Source: Exophiala sp. HKRS030
Taxonomy: Eukaryota > Ascomycota > Eurotiomycetes > Chaetothyriales > Herpotrichiellaceae
Direction: 5' to 3'
Assembly (NCBI GenBank): GCA_023897205.1
Contig: JAHWDD010000004.1
Span: 558,001-622,000 of the forward strand
Length of the DNA: 64,000 bases
Each line of letters starts with the position of its first letter. Position 1 is the stretch's first letter. Made by a program: the position numbers and the translations under genes. Shown in pieces: positions 34,683 to 47,865 of the stretch. The notes under the pieces are model-generated. The model searched no databases, was not told the DNA's origin, and was given only the letters and a program-made list of their open reading frames with translations.

Positions 34683-37404
34683 GCTCCAGTTGTACAATCA
34701 AAAATGCAATTAGATGCTGAATGAATGTTTTGCGGTGCTATCAAGACTCGGAACAAGAAGTCTGCACCTGCAATAATAGATTGATGGAGGAGCCGGCGGC
34801 TATATTTGTCCAAGTACTGGAGCAGCCTAGAAGGCGTCGACCACCGGCATCACTGGCTAGGCATCCGCAACCGTTCCAGAAGGCAGCAGCGCAGGAGCAG
34901 CAAGGTGCCACTAAAGTTGACCTGAAACACATTGCTAGCTAGAAGGCGGGGTTCACCGATGGCTGGAGGAGCCCTGATGAGGCCCCCTCGGCCCCTCAAG
35001 ATCGCACCGGGGTTCATGCGAGTGCTTGATACCAAGACCGCCGCATCCTGTCGCACCGCCAGACAAAGGCTACAGTAAACGGGAATCTACCAGGTTCCCT
35101 GATAGCCCATATGAGACAAATGCCAAGAAGAGAGGCAGGTATAGCCGATTGATTGGGGCCGAGGGGTCTGATTAGGTGCCCGGGTGCATTGCTCGGGAGT
35201 GCTCAGTGATGCTCAGCCTATGGCTCAGTTAGAGCTCAGGTTAAGCGGCTTTCGCTCACCCACTAGGATCAAACCGAATATGGCAATTAGGTCTTTCGTT
35301 CTCGAGTAATAGAGGTAGGGAGCGACTGGGGCGACCTGGAATCGTCAGCGGTATCACGTGATACACGCCTCATGGAAGACGGCTCGTCCAGCATCAGAGC
35401 CACGTAGACTCAACTGCCCACCAATATCAACTCCCGTTGCACCAGCTTGTTCTTGCTCTAATTTCAGCGGTTGCTCTGAGGCATGATGAGACATGTTCAG
35501 GTGTATGAGACTATCACTTCAAATGAAAGGTCCTCCTAGCAACACCGCGGCATAGTCTCCGCCAATTTCCTGGGGTTCGACCTCTGATGCCCCCCTTCTC
35601 GTCTTAGAGAGGCAAGGCATACCGGTGATGTATGTCCAACAATCGTGGCTTGAAGCCTGTGCAAAATTCAATGGCAGACTACGACTAAGTTTTTGCAATG
35701 TGCTGGTGAGGTCACTCCAGCGTGGCCTTGGGCTTCGGTATTTATCGGCTTCCTCAACAGGTTTCATTTGAGAGAGAATTGAATGATGAGCTCTGCCAAA
35801 GCACTTTCTTGCTTTTGATCACGTGCAAAGTCCACACTCTTTTTCGGATTCGATGGGCGGTGTCATTAGTCATGTCTATACCAACGCTGTTGCTGTTTGC
35901 TTCGAGGCATCATAGTGATCGTGGGGACACATCTGCCAGAGCCAAAAACGTCGCCTACAGCCCTGCTCCCAACTTCTTCAGTCGCTGATTGACCAAGTTG
36001 GGTTTACCTTGTGGAGAAAATCTCCACGGTTCCCGTACTTAAAATCTTGCGGGGGGTGATCCACACCTGAAGCCTGGCCACGAGATTTTGGAGTCGATCA
36101 AACCTCGGATTCGGGAGTGCATTAGTCCCTGGGAGCTGTGAGCATAAATCGTAATGATTCGATTATTTTGCTGAGTGAACAGTGTCTTTGGCAATTTGAA
36201 CTGGTCTGTAACGTGGCCCTGATTAATCAGTCGGGAAGACAATGGAGTTCATGAAAATGGTTGTAAGGATCCGATGCCACAGTGACGCGACATTGTGGGG
36301 AGTTGGCACAGCCTGGTCGTGCCTGGTCTCGTTCCCACCTTGACCGCAACAGACGTGGAGGGTGCGACTAAAATTGCCAGTTGCAGTAATCATGCGAAAA
36401 GGAGCACCCGCGCTAGAAAATGAATCGCTATCAACTGGCTTTATTCTTAGCCGCACGACTTACCTGCAGATGCAACGACTTCACCGCACTAGTTACGATT
36501 TGCCATCAAAAAATCAACAGCCTACGAAGGCATGGAAGTCTGGTCAGTCAGGAGCCGCACTGACACCCAGAGAACCCCCTACCGAGGATAATCTACTGGG
36601 GTGGGACCGAGGGATCGGGTTTCCGAGCATCAAGAGTCAGGACATTCTCCTACCTCGTAATCTTTCCGAAGCGCAAGCGGTTCCATCACGGTCAGTGTGT
36701 CAGCATAGTGCGGCGCCCAAGCTGGTTGAACGACCAGTTTACGAAGATTCCTCCGTATCATCTGACTCACATAGTTCAGACCTCGACACACACGTCTATA
36801 CGAACTCACCGGCGGCATTTATATGGCTACGCGGCACGCGCGACGAGTCTTTCGTTGGGAGCCCCAACGTGTAGTGTATTGTGTGTGTCATGGTTTCTTA
36901 TCTTGTCCAAGATGCGAAACTGTGTCGCAAAGATCTCGCCAGAAGCAAAAGACGGAGCCAAGACGGCCTAGAGCTCTAACTAGGTGGGCGAGTGTGGGTT
37001 GTGTTGTAGGCCCAAGGGTCTTGTTTCCCACGGCGGGATACTCCGGTCGTGTCTGTGCCATCTGTGATTGCAGCTGACACGACAGTACCCCAAAGTCAAA
37101 TGGGTCCTTGCCTGTACCGTTGATAAACGAATCCAGACTTCTGACCAATTCAGCTGTCGGCTCAAACCCACATTAGGCTCGATAAGCCTGGGATCTCAAG
37201 ATGTGATTAGCCGAGTTTGTCCCCGGTAGGAGATTCGAGACATGGCTTGCCATTATTCGCCCTCACTACAAAGACGCGAGTCAACGAGAGATACTCATAT
37301 GCCCTGCATTTCATGCCACTTATTTTTGATCTTTCGTTTTGATCTCTTTCCACTAGATTGTTCACCTGAAAAATCACCATTTTCTTACTGATCGATGCCT
37401 CAAC
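34683..37404. other. Gene-poor interval
   Basis: Promoter of the zinc-finger gene on the left and of the arrestin gene on the right. In between are only unconvincing open frames, such as 36362-36874 plus (170 codons, starting at GTG, no domain) and 35519-35767 minus. No transposon ends, tandem repeats or RNA genes were recognised. Confidence 0.45.
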
Positions 37405-38783
37405 ATGATATATGCTAGGTTAAAAATCGCACCATCGTTAGAAAATGTCGAGAATGCTTCTCTGCGGCCCAATACGGAACAGGCGCTGCCAGTGAGAGGC
37501 CGGCTTAGCGTCCTAGATGAGTCTATCAAGCAGCAAGTCTTTGACACTGTGCGCTTGACGCTCAGAGGTATGGATCTCGCGCGTTACCAGATCGTAGACA
37601 TGATTGCGACTGACTTCTACGGACAGGCGTGATCGCTTCATGTGTTGGACAACGCAGCGTCCTGGAGGACATTATCACCCTGACAGATATCAAGACAATC
37701 GACGACTTTCGGCCCGGCGACTTCTCAGACAGAAATGATACAAGCCAAGGGCGCCATTCGGATTTCTTCTTTCAGATTCCTATGAATATGACCGGCCCAA
37801 ATGGCGACCGTCGTGCTGTTCCTCTAACTTGCAATATTTCTGGGAGCACAAGTGTGAGCAATCATACAGCAGTCAATGACCGCCAAATAATTCAAGGTAA
37901 CGTCGAGATCTCGTACTGGATTGAGGCCCAGTTCCGGCTCGCAGGCCAACAAGTTGGCTATCTACACGAGACTTTCAAATTGGCTCATTTGCATCCACGT
38001 CTCCGAGGAGTACTGCCTGATGGGCTACCTGTCACGATCCGTGCGAAGCGTGATATCCTTGCAAGATGCAAATTTCAGAAAGCTCCAGAGCTTTCGGTGT
38101 CGTTGTACGAGCCGGACCTGAAACTGGAACGGATTCCTCCGTCAAGAAAGTGCAGGATCGCAATTCCCCTCGCTGTTACGATGGATGTTGAAGCATCAGC
38201 GTCAGTCGATGCACGCCAATCACTCAAATGCGTCGCAGAGGTCAAGTGGGAAGTGCAAACCCGGTTTTCGACAGCTGGAATGCGATCGCCAACGAAAAGA
38301 CCGACGTCGGGTGAGGTGGTCTATAAATCATCGATGGCCGCGACGCAGAAAACCAACATCTTGTTCAGACCCCTGCCATTGTACGACTCACAACCCAAAT
38401 CCACTGGCAAGCCGACAACACAGAAAGCCTACGCTGCGACCGCCCAACTCGAACTCGACGTTCCAGACTCAGTCATGCAGCCGTCCGTTCTCTGGGAGTA
38501 CTACTCACGAACCTACTCTCTGAACATGTCTCTCAACTTCAGCGGCATTCAAGGCGCCCCGAAATACACGGCGCGCAACTCAATTCCACTGATGATATCA
38601 ACTACCAAGCAAACAACCGAAATCGACAAGGATGGAGTTATTGTGGACGTGATTGAGGCCGTATCTGAGGAACTCGATGAAGAACAATTGGGGGCACTCA
38701 GACTGAGCCCTGTATCGCCTCAGGTGGAACCTCGGCAGAGGCAAGCAGCAACAAGGACACCGCCTCCTGCATATTTCCGTTGA
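37405..38783 (+). CDS. Alpha-arrestin-like protein with C-terminal PPxY
   Basis: Two exons, 37405-37567 and 37627-38783 with a 59-nt intron, give 439 residues. The N-terminal half has the arrestin-fold reading (LPVRGRLSVLDE, VRLTLRG, then QGNVEISYWIEAQFRLAGQ) and the C-terminal half a second beta-rich domain. The extreme C-terminus is TPPPAYFR: PPAY at 434-437 is a PPxY motif that binds WW domains of Rsp5/HulA ubiquitin ligases. Fungal alpha-arrestins use this to bring the ligase to membrane transporters for endocytosis. Start ATG 37405 opens the frame that keeps the arrestin N-terminus; another ATG at 37396 meets a stop after seven codons. The cargo is unknown, and it is not clearly PalF. 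Confidence 0.8.
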
Positions 38784-39830
38784 AATTTCTAAAGCCCGAT
38801 TCAGGAGATCGGTAACATCCATGTCGTATCTAAGTCGGTCGAGCTCTGAATCCGAAACCAGATAGGAAATCGACCATTTTCAGCCATCGCCAGGCACGTG
38901 ATCAGCTACTCGAGGATCCCAAGGCGGACCGTCCAAGAGTGGAAATCTTTGCAAAACCCAATACGGCTCATGCTCGGCTCCACGAAAGAGTTTCAACATG
39001 AAGGACAAGGGTTGTCACGGCCTGGGCTGGACACAGGGTTAACCTTTGGCGGGGCTGGTTTTGTTTCGTTGGGCTCGTGGGTAACAAATAGCCAGCCTCT
39101 TAGCTCCTCGGTAACTTTCTCGGGCATATTCGACTACATGATAGACTGCCCTGTTGATTGCCACACATCGCTCCAGCAGAAATACAGACAACGAGAGATC
39201 CGTTACGAAGCCTGAGGGGGTGGCCCATAGCCCGGCATCTCTCATCAAGGCCGAGAAATATGACTTGTTTCGTCGGCTTATAACACTCTGGATTCTGGAC
39301 CTTGTGACATTTTTCGAATACCAGCAGCCGGCCCTAAGTTGCAGTCTATCATGGTGTACGGTTCTGGCGTCACGAAGACGCGGGAGGCGTTAAATGGTCG
39401 AAAATGGCACAGATGAGATGACTGTAATCTATGGTATGCAGGTGCGATGGACCCCGTTCACTTTATCAGGCTCCTTGGTCAAAAGCCCGATAGCTGATTA
39501 TTCAGCAGCACAAAGTACCCTTGAATTCGCGGGCTTCTCGATGAGGGTGGAGTTTCCACTATTGTCGAATATTCAATGGCCCAGATGGGTTCTGGCGGCT
39601 GTCGGCCAGATTATCGACGTTATTGTGATCATTTCAGATCTCGTACGTGCAAGACGCGATATTCAGAGCTGCAAATGAGTGGTCGTAGCTAGAAGAGCAC
39701 TGCGTCTTTTAAGACTGCAAATCTACTACTAGTTTTCGAACTTAGATCTTCGCCTGTGACCACAAGCTCGTTGACAAGCTTCAGTGAGGGGTATATCCAG
39801 TTACAGTTCTCGAATCTTACCACAATCCTC
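38784..39830. other. Intergenic, nothing supported
   Basis: The 3' flank of the arrestin gene and further non-coding DNA. Short open frames such as 39394-39678 have no domain-like texture. No repeat was seen until the LTR-like element at 40257. Confidence 0.4.
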
Positions 39831-40203
39831 TCACTGAGAGCGTTTATCAGGAGACGCCGTCCGCTGAACAAAACCGAGCGCTCGAGAGCCTGTGTACCTA
39901 ATGTTCGCGGTCCTCCCTCGTGGTTGCTCAATTTCTTCTCAAACTTTACGGAACAGATCGATTGCTGTGCATTTTCCGCCGTGTGCGACGGGGTAATTCT
40001 CTTTGCAAATTGACAATATCGATTGAGCTGTCTTTGACAAGGTCACAATCTGGTGTGAGGTCGATATGGACTTTCGATAGACTGATCGTGTCAGATTGTT
40101 CCCAATACCCAATGACACCCTTGCGACGGACAGAGACATGGTGAAAGGCACAAGTCAGACCTTCCAGGCATTGAATCCACAGAGTGATCCTCAGGTCATG
40201 AGT
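39831..40203 (-). CDS. Candidate coding fragment, unrecognised, cut off near an LTR
   Basis: A minus-strand open frame from 40203 reads like protein (LWIQCLEGLTCAFHH, RRKGVIGYWEQSDTISLSK, DLVKDSSIDIVNLQREL). It can be joined in phase through a donor GTAAAG at 39949 and an acceptor TAG at 39898-39900 to a second piece ending at 39831. Upstream the frame meets stops within 60 bp of the solo-LTR-like element, so the 5' part is missing or spliced from elsewhere. It may be the remnant of a gene cut by the retroelement. No family is recognised. Confidence 0.25.
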
Positions 40204-40256
40204 TCTTTACTGCCTTAAGCCTCACCGCCTGGTGGGAGTTCTAGCAATCAGAAGGA

Positions 40257-40630
40257 TGTTACTGGTAGCTGATTGCTTCGGATTAGAGGGGAAATGCACC
40301 TCTAGAGATAGATAGAAAGACCTGTTTCACTACGAATACTTGTTCCTATTACGACTCGCTCTATATGGGTATACATTTTACTAATCGCTAAGGGTTCCTT
40401 AAGAGAAAGATATATTGTAGAGAGACCTAGGAGGTTTAATATATAGAATAATATACTTAAATAAGTACCTAATAGTAGATATTAGCGCAGGATATATCCT
40501 TTCTTTCCGAGTCTAGCGCGAGCTTTCTCTAGTCTTGCTTTCCTAGTAAGGCTATCTTCTTGGTCTACCTTCCTCTTTCCTCCAACGTACGTGCCGGGAT
40601 ATAACCACCTTGTTACGGTAGTTCGTAACA
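40257..40630. mobile_element. Solo-LTR-like element, partly RIP-mutated
   Basis: A 374-bp segment begins TGTTACTGG and ends TTCGTAACA, giving the TG...CA ends and 6-bp terminal inverted repeat (TGTTAC/GTAACA) typical of LTRs. Its middle (about 40380-40500) is rich in TA and poor in CA/TG, like RIP-treated repeats. No internal gag/pol region or second LTR is present, so it would be a solo LTR. The flanking 5-mers do not match as a clean target duplication; GAAGGA occurs on both sides but is offset by 4 bp on the right. Confidence 0.5.
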
Positions 40631-40720
40631 GTTCGAAGGATAGTAACCTGATCTTCGCGGCGCGGGACTTTGCTCCTCGCAGGTATCCTATCCCCTGCGT
40701 ACGTGATTCACTAACATTCG

Positions 40721-42571
40721 TTATCTGCTGTCCACTTCAAAGATACTGCAACAAGGTAGTCGTTCTGGGACGGACCACGAATAAGAAGAGCCCGATTTGA
40801 ACGTCATAGACGATCTCCATGCTTCCGCAGGCTGGTAGGTAGTCTTACCTCCGTTTCCAATGTCTTCGTCCTTGTCGTCATCGAGGATAGGACCACCGCA
40901 AGGTCGGCGATCAGGACTATCTTCAATATTCACATGTGTAGATGAGGCCTGGAGTGCTGTCGAGGCCGGGAAAGAAATCAATTGAGCTCCATCAGAATGA
41001 CGCACAATCCTTGGGGATTTCAAGGTTTCTACAGCAGTGACTTTCGCGGCTGTGTCTACCACTTCAGGCAATAACTCGGAACGGGCTTTGAGGATGTTGT
41101 ATTCACGATTCCACCTGATGGCATCGTCACGCCTTCCAAGTATCTTCGCCACAGACTCGAGAGCGGAATAAGCCAAGAGGGGAGAATCTTCGGGGACCTC
41201 TGTCCCATATACGAGCATCTCGATGTAATTATCCACCCTCACGACCATCGTTTCATATGCCTTCTTGTAGTCTTTCTGGCTCAAGTAAATGTGTACCAGA
41301 CAACTGTATGCGTGCGATAATGCTCCCGCAGTTGATCTGTTATGAGGCATCTGCTTGAGACGCAGAATGTGACTGGAAGCAAGACGTTCTGCTCTGGTGT
41401 ATTGATGGAAGGCCATGAACAGCTCGATAATACTCCTCGTGGCTCGTATCGCTCCTGTGTCGTAAACATCACCAGAACCGTCCAGGTTGTTGCACTGAAG
41501 GCTTGCAATGGAGGCTTCGTTTTCAATTTGAGCAGTTTCATCTCCCAAAGCAGTCTCAGACTCCACCAGGAAGATCGTTCTGCAGGAAAAGTGGGTGCGA
41601 AAAAGCTTGAGGGCACATTGTTGAGATATTTTGGCAATTTGGCCCAGATCATGGGTTTCGAGTCGGCTTAAGCCTTGCAGCGTTGCAAGTCGGGCATCGG
41701 GGCATATTCGGTCCTTACCAACCAGGAATCTCAAATACCGAAGCAACAAACCCGCAACTTCACTTTCGTATTCTGCCAAATAAGCGATGGCCTCGATCGT
41801 ACATATCAATTGGGATGGGTTGAAGCAGTTGACTGTTGACTGCAACTGAGAGAAGGCCCGCCGCCATTGGCGATATGCTTGCGTGCAGTCGTCCCACCTA
41901 TACCTTGAAACGCCTCTCTCAATCGACAGACAGAATCCGTCGCGTGCACTTCTGGGATACTCGGACCCCTGTAAAAACGCAATTCCAGATACCGTTTTCG
42001 AAAGCGTCCACTCACCGGACTTTAACGACTGACCGATGAAAGAATTATAAAGGTACAAATAGGAATCAATGTTTTGCAATGATGTAGGTGGTTCCAGATG
42101 TAGCAATGTTGGCGGCGGCGTATAACAGACGAGGTCTGGTATTGTTTCTTGTTCAGTCTGTGCCGCATTCCCCCTGGCTGGGAGTAGGCCTTTTCTTTTC
42201 GCATATCTTTCGATATCGGCCATATCCACAGCCCTGCCGCGAAGAACAAAGGCGGACTCCTTGCCTAAGGATTTTCTTGTGTTCAGCTGTTGTAGTATCG
42301 CCTGGACTTCATGACTTTTGTTCTTTTTGTCGAGACCCCAGGCTCTGATCCTGGACTTGTACATTTTCTCCCTGTTGTAGGTCAGCCAGCGATTCTGGAC
42401 CAGTCAAGAGAGTGGGAGTAGATCTTACGTTGCTTTGAAACCATATTGTGATTCGAGGGCTCTCATTACCTCCTTCAACGTTCGGTTTTCATCCCTGTAG
42501 AGGCGGGTGACTTCAGCCTGATAGGGTCGCCAACGTGTTTCGGTATCAGAGTGCTTGGTATTGGACGCCAT
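40721..42571 (-). CDS. Clr5-domain protein
   Basis: Exon 42571-42429, a 57-nt intron, then exon 42371-40721 gives 597 residues. The N-terminal 60 residues form a Clr5 domain: WRPYQAEVTRLYRDENRTL, VMRALESQYGF, then MYKSRIRAWGLDKK. Clr5 domains are fungal modules named after a fission-yeast silencing factor and are often followed by long helical repeats. Here a helical region continues to about residue 450 with TPR-like stretches (YLSQKDYKKAYETMVVRV). The last 45 residues may be intron read-through, because GGAG|GTAAGA at 40848 is a good donor and the LTR-like element begins only 90 bp past the stop. So the true C-terminus is uncertain. Role unknown; chromatin or RNA silencing is only a family guess. 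Confidence 0.85.
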
Positions 42572-43425
42572 TTTCGATCCTGGTCCTATTTGCAGTAGTA
42601 CAAGATTGCTGCAAGACGTGCTTCGGCATTCGATTTCGACTGGACAGTGTTGGTATGAGAAGAATATTCAAGGGATAGATAGCCTGCTTATATACATTCA
42701 TGCCAACAACGACGATGATTTTCCAAAAGCGCAGTCATAGGTCAGCCACTGAAGTGCCTTGCATTTGTGGCTGCATCGAGAGGGATTCGGCAAGATCATC
42801 ATCATTGGTCAACTACCGAAGTGCCATGCAGTGCATTAGCTTCGCAGCCTTGACAAGAACGAGTAAGAATCAACGAAATATTCGGGTGTCAGGTCGCGCC
42901 CTCTTCTCCCAATACCGGGAAAGTGTTGTGCTGATCACTACTAACCGCGCGTTGCGGATCAACGTACACTCCAGATACTGGATCCACACTGGACTTTGTA
43001 CTGGATTGACTGTATCCTTGATGATATCTGTTGAACTGTTGGGTCCATCTTCACTTGCGGCAATGAGGTCTCCAACTTGGCCTCGACAGATTGGGAAGTA
43101 CGTGACATGTGTGACATGTGCGCTAGTCCTTCCACTATCCACGAAGTTCGACTGGATATGGTTCCTGGTGGTACTTACGACAATCATCAGAGCCAGCAGC
43201 CCATTGTAAGGGCATGATTGAAGAAGTAGAGAGCATGTTGTACGTCTATATGTAGCCATATATTTACGAGAAGAGAAACCTCCATTGCCATTGGTCCGGC
43301 TACAGGGCGACTTTGGAAGGAGAAGAAACTAATTGAGTCCTGTCCACGACCCTCCACTCTAATGTGGACACCGTGATTCAGGAAATTCTGTTCAGATGAC
43401 CTGAAGGCGTGCCTGACGCTCATGT
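42572..43425. other. Intergenic, nothing supported
   Basis: Promoter of the Clr5 gene and 3' flank of the ABC transporter. The 169-codon plus-strand frame at 42700-43209 has no domain or coding texture and is probably chance. Two imperfect copies of a 25-bp word (around 42730 and 42808) are too diverged to call a repeat. Confidence 0.45.
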
Positions 43426-46400
43426 TCACCGATCAAGCGCCTGTTCCTGGCACATGGACCAATACGGGCCTCTGCTCCTCAAAAGCTCGTGGTGGGTGCC
43501 TTGTTGCAAGATGCGCGATCCGCGACCAACCTCGCTTTCGCCAAAGACAAAAATGACGTCGGCCTTCTGGATGGTCGCCAGGCGATGGGCGACCGCCACG
43601 ACAGTCATGCGGCGCTGGCCGACCAGCCTCTCAATGGCGGCTTGGACCAACTTTTCGGACTGAGAGTCCAGACTTGAAGTTGCCTCGTCCAGGAGCAGGA
43701 GTCGGGGGTCGCGCAGGAGTGCACGGGCAAGGCAGAGACGCTGCTTCTGGCCGCCACTTAGCGACGTTTGCGTGTGTATACCCAGCGAAGTGTCGAAGCC
43801 ATCGGGGAGAGATACGACAAAGTCATAAATTTCGGCGTCCTTGCATGCTTGAATGATGGCTTCTTCGGAGGCTTTCTCTGGCGCGAGGCCGAGGATTAGA
43901 TTGTCGCGAATTGTGCCGTCGAACAGTCGAGGTTCTTGTGAAACCAGTGATAGCGCCTGTCGATACGATGATATCTCGATGGTGCGAGTATCCTGTCCGT
44001 CGAATAATATGGTGCCTGACACGGGGTCGTAGAACCGCTCGAGGAGTGAGATTACTGTCGTTTTGCCGCACCCGGATGGACCAACAAAGGCCACGAATTG
44101 GCCACTTTTAATCGTTAGATTAAGGTTGCGGTAGATCTGGTTGTCTCGCGTGGGATATTTGAAAGCAACGTTCTTGAGCTCGATCTCGGCGCCGGTTTTT
44201 GTGTCAGATTCTATGAGTGGCTTGCCAATTTCCTCGGTTTTCTCTCGCTCCGCAACCTCATATCTTAGACTGAGGATGCGATTGGATGCTGCCGTGGCTT
44301 GTGCAATATTTGGTGCGAAACTGAAGAATTGGCCAGCTCCTTGCGCTCCTTGTACAATCGCAATATAGATGACGAAGAATTGGACAGGGTCGTACTCCCG
44401 CGATGCTAGAAGCTGTCCACCATACCTAGACATATCTATTAGTAACACATCCGTTTACCGAGTGAAGATTGTCATACCAGAATGTCAGAGCCATTGCACA
44501 CAATTCAACGCTGTCGGACAAAGCAAACACGAGGGAAGCATATGCTGCTTTCCTAGTAGCCTTCTTGATCTGCTCCTGCAGAAGCGTCTGATACTTTGTG
44601 ACAATGGAATGCTCCATTGTCAATGCGGAGACAGTTCGAAAAGCTCCAATGGCTTCTGTGGCGAACTGAGAGCTGTGGGCAAATACCTCAGCATTCCACT
44701 TCTCGAATTGGAGGTCGAAATTGATACGAAAGAAGGCAGCTGTGAAGATCACCGGCATCGCCGCAAAGAATGTCACTAATGTCAACTTCCAGCCAAACGA
44801 GAAAGCAATAGCAATGCAGCCAGTCATGTTGAAGATCGAGATCAAGGGGAAAACACCATTAAACCCCACCAGCTCTTGTAGTTGCTTTGGATCTGACGAA
44901 AGGCGTGACATTAACGTTCCGGAAGCATTATCCTGTCGATCGAAGAAAGGAATGGGATTCGATAAGATACTTCGGAAGTACTCGCGTCGGTAAAATGTAG
45001 CAACATTCTGTAAGTTTGTCAGCCTTGTGCGGCTCTCAAGATATGTTCCGCGAGAGTCTATCGACTTTGCGCCATAGAGTCCCACACTTACCACCGAGAG
45101 ATGATTTGATAAGTAGCCCAGACAGAAGTAACAAACCGATATTGACAAAGCTAAAACGAGAAACATTAGGGCCCAGAAATTGCCTCTATCTGTCAAACGC
45201 TCGCCGGTGAACTGGAAGACTTCGATGGTCTTTGAAAAGAGAAATGCCTGAAGGGAGAATGCAGCTACATTGGACTGTTAGCGAGACATGGTGCATCGAT
45301 GCAGGTTCACTCACATCCGGCACCCATCGCCGAGATGATGATACAGACGTAGAGTTTCCAATGTGACCTTTGCTCGTACAAAAACAGTCCAACTGACTGA
45401 AAAAAGCTTTTGTCTTTCCATTCACCCGTACTGTTAGCTTCATCCTTCCTGGTAGAGTTCGTTGTTTCTCTTCGCTCGAGGTTCGTCAAGGTTGTAACAT
45501 CATCAGTGTTGTCTGCTTCAGCCGCGGAATCATTCTCTAATTGTTGAGCATGTACAAGGCCGGCATAGACCCCATCCGGAATGGTAAGCAAGTATTCATG
45601 TGTACCCTCTTCCATCTTTCGACCTTCACGCATAACGATTATGTTGTCTGCTTTTCGAATAGTGGACAGCCTATGCGCGATGACAATTGTCGTTCGATCT
45701 TGAGAGACACGCTCAAGCGCTTGCTGTACGATCCTCTCACCACGCACATCGATTGAGCTTGTAGCTTCATCGAGTATAAGAATTGCAGGTTCCCGCACAA
45801 TGCTTCTCGCTATTGCAAGGCGTTGGCGCTGGCCGCCACTAAGTTTGATGCCACTCTCTCCAACTTGGGTGTCGTAGCCCTAGGTATATCATTAGCAGAG
45901 CATTGTTGAGCTTGATCTCGGCTTACTTCTGGCAATTGCTCGATAAATTCATCAGCAAACGCTTCTCTGCAAGCACGCTGCACCCTCGCGCGTTTCTCAT
46001 TCAACGGGTCATGCTCCCACTTGCTGCCTAGTAAGCCGAAGGCGACATTGTTGAGAATCGTGTCATTGAACAGGAATGGCTCCTGCTGCACAAGACCGAT
46101 TTGTGACCTCCACCACTTCAATTCGAGTTGGTTTATATTGCGACCTCCGATGGAAACAGACCCGCGACCAGTGGATTGGCTCGGGTGTGGCGACTGGGAC
46201 ACCTCCGAGCCCTCCTTACTACCTGCGCTTTGCGGAGGAATCACTGGATCAGTTTTCTCTGACTCAGCCTCTTGCAGATCATACCAGCGCTCCAGCAATG
46301 CAACGATTGTGCTTTTCCCAGAACCCGACGGACCAACTAAGGCAGTGGTCTTTCCTTTCGGGAACTTAGCGTTGAAGCCTTTTAGTACCTGAACATTAGA

Positions 46401-47865
46401 ACGTGTCGGATATGCAAAGAATACATCGTCAAGCGTAATGTCCTCGTGCGCAGAAACATCTGGCTCACTCAAGCCTGTGTGACTGACTTGTTCTGAGTCG
46501 ATCATGTCGAAGAACGCGGCTGAGACACCGACGGCCTTTGTTATTGCAATAATGGGCGCAGCAAGGACACCCAAAACGGAGACGACAATCAAGATAGAGA
46601 AAACAACACTGTGCCAGTCATCAGAACTGCTTCAGGACGGAGTGAGGGACAGTGGGAGACATACATTATGACAGCGTTGATATTCCCGATATGACCTTGG
46701 CTGTAAAGTCTGATCCCAAACCAAAATGCGAGAGAAAAGCTTGCATAAATTGAGAAGAAGATGGGTGCAAGCTGTATCCCCATCTGCTTTGAGAGCCTCA
46801 AGCCCTTCTTGTACGAGTCAAGTGCTGAACTGTCATACTTTCCTGTGAGGGTCTCTTTGGCTCCAAGCGACAAGGCAGTGCGGATGGAACCGAAAACCTC
46901 GCCAGCGATAGACGCCGCCTTCGCATCCGCCTTTTCCACCTGCTGAACAAACTTGATGACTATCGGGGTGGAGATGCTGTATACGATCATTATGAAGACT
47001 AGAGCTGAACTGGTGACGAGTGTCAATGCCCACGAACGTGAGAAAGCAATCGCATAAGCAGCGATTATGAGAGCTAGAGCCATGAATAGGGAGTGCAACT
47101 TGTCGGAGATACTGAGTTGAATGGTGTTGGCGGACGAGGTAATCGTATTTACCACCGTTCCTGCCGAAACTTCGTCCAGTTTCCGGATGGGTTGCGCGAA
47201 GAGCGATTTGACATAGGACAGCCGCAGATTGGCGGATATCCGAAGGCCAGTGACACGAAAACAGAACTGAAGAGATTAGTACAGACATTTTTGAACAACG
47301 AGGTCGGGACTGTGATGGGTACCATAGAAATGTAAGTCAGAACGAACTTCCCGATAAAGAGATAAAAAATGTACAACCTGAAGACTCATGTCAGTTCAAA
47401 GGACAGAAAAGTATACTCCACTTTCTTACGCATTTCTGTTCACAGTTGACTTGAATCTACTTTCGGTGACGGTGCTATTTGGCACGAAATACCCATTAAA
47501 GTCACCAACAAGATTGCCGAAGACAATGTTCATCAAAGGGAGAGCCTTCATGAACGTTAGGAGTCAATAGCTTTGCATGGCAGGCTTATTATACTCACAA
47601 CCCCGGATCCCATCGAACATCCAAGACCAATGAGAAGGGCGATGCCATCCTGAGCAGTTCGATGAGACAATATTCTCTACCACGATGATGAGCACAGGTA
47701 CACGAAGAACTTTCCGGATGGACGAACCCAGAAGTTGCTGAAGTTGGCCTTTTCTATAGATTCTGTCGAATCTTTTTGTTCCTGGGCTGTCGACGTGGCC
47801 TCTTCGATATTCCTGGTCGCTGCAGTGGCATTTGAAGACGGCGCCTGCGCTTCAGAGACGCCCAT
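43426..47865 (-). CDS. Full-length ABC-B (P-glycoprotein/MDR type) transporter
   Basis: Ten exons give 1312 residues: 47865-47728, 47676-47599, 47545-47430, 47377-47323, 47266-46665, 46608-45927, 45879-45315, 45264-45092, 45007-44478, 44425-43426. All introns (47-84 nt) are GT-AG and in phase. The layout is TMD1-NBD1-TMD2-NBD2. Both ATPase sites are complete: Walker [10 protein letters not shown] and GPSGCGKTT, signatures LSGGQRQR and LSGGQKQR, Walker [11 protein letters not shown] and [10 protein letters not shown], and switch His in AHRLSTI and AHRLATI. Such pumps export drugs, fungicides or metabolites across the plasma membrane. The many small introns scatter it into six or more open frames. 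NBD1 carries a Ser/Gln-rich insertion after Walker A ([16 protein letters not shown]). Exon 1's donor (GTTCGT) is the weakest junction. Substrate unknown. Confidence 0.95.

Noticed and set aside
36362..36874. 170-codon plus-strand open frame
   Set aside because: Starts at GTG, has no recognisable motif, and the opposite strand is equally open; I could not support a gene.
42700..43209. 169-codon plus-strand open frame
   Set aside because: No domain, no codon texture, no splice partners; overlaps another equally long frame on the other strand.
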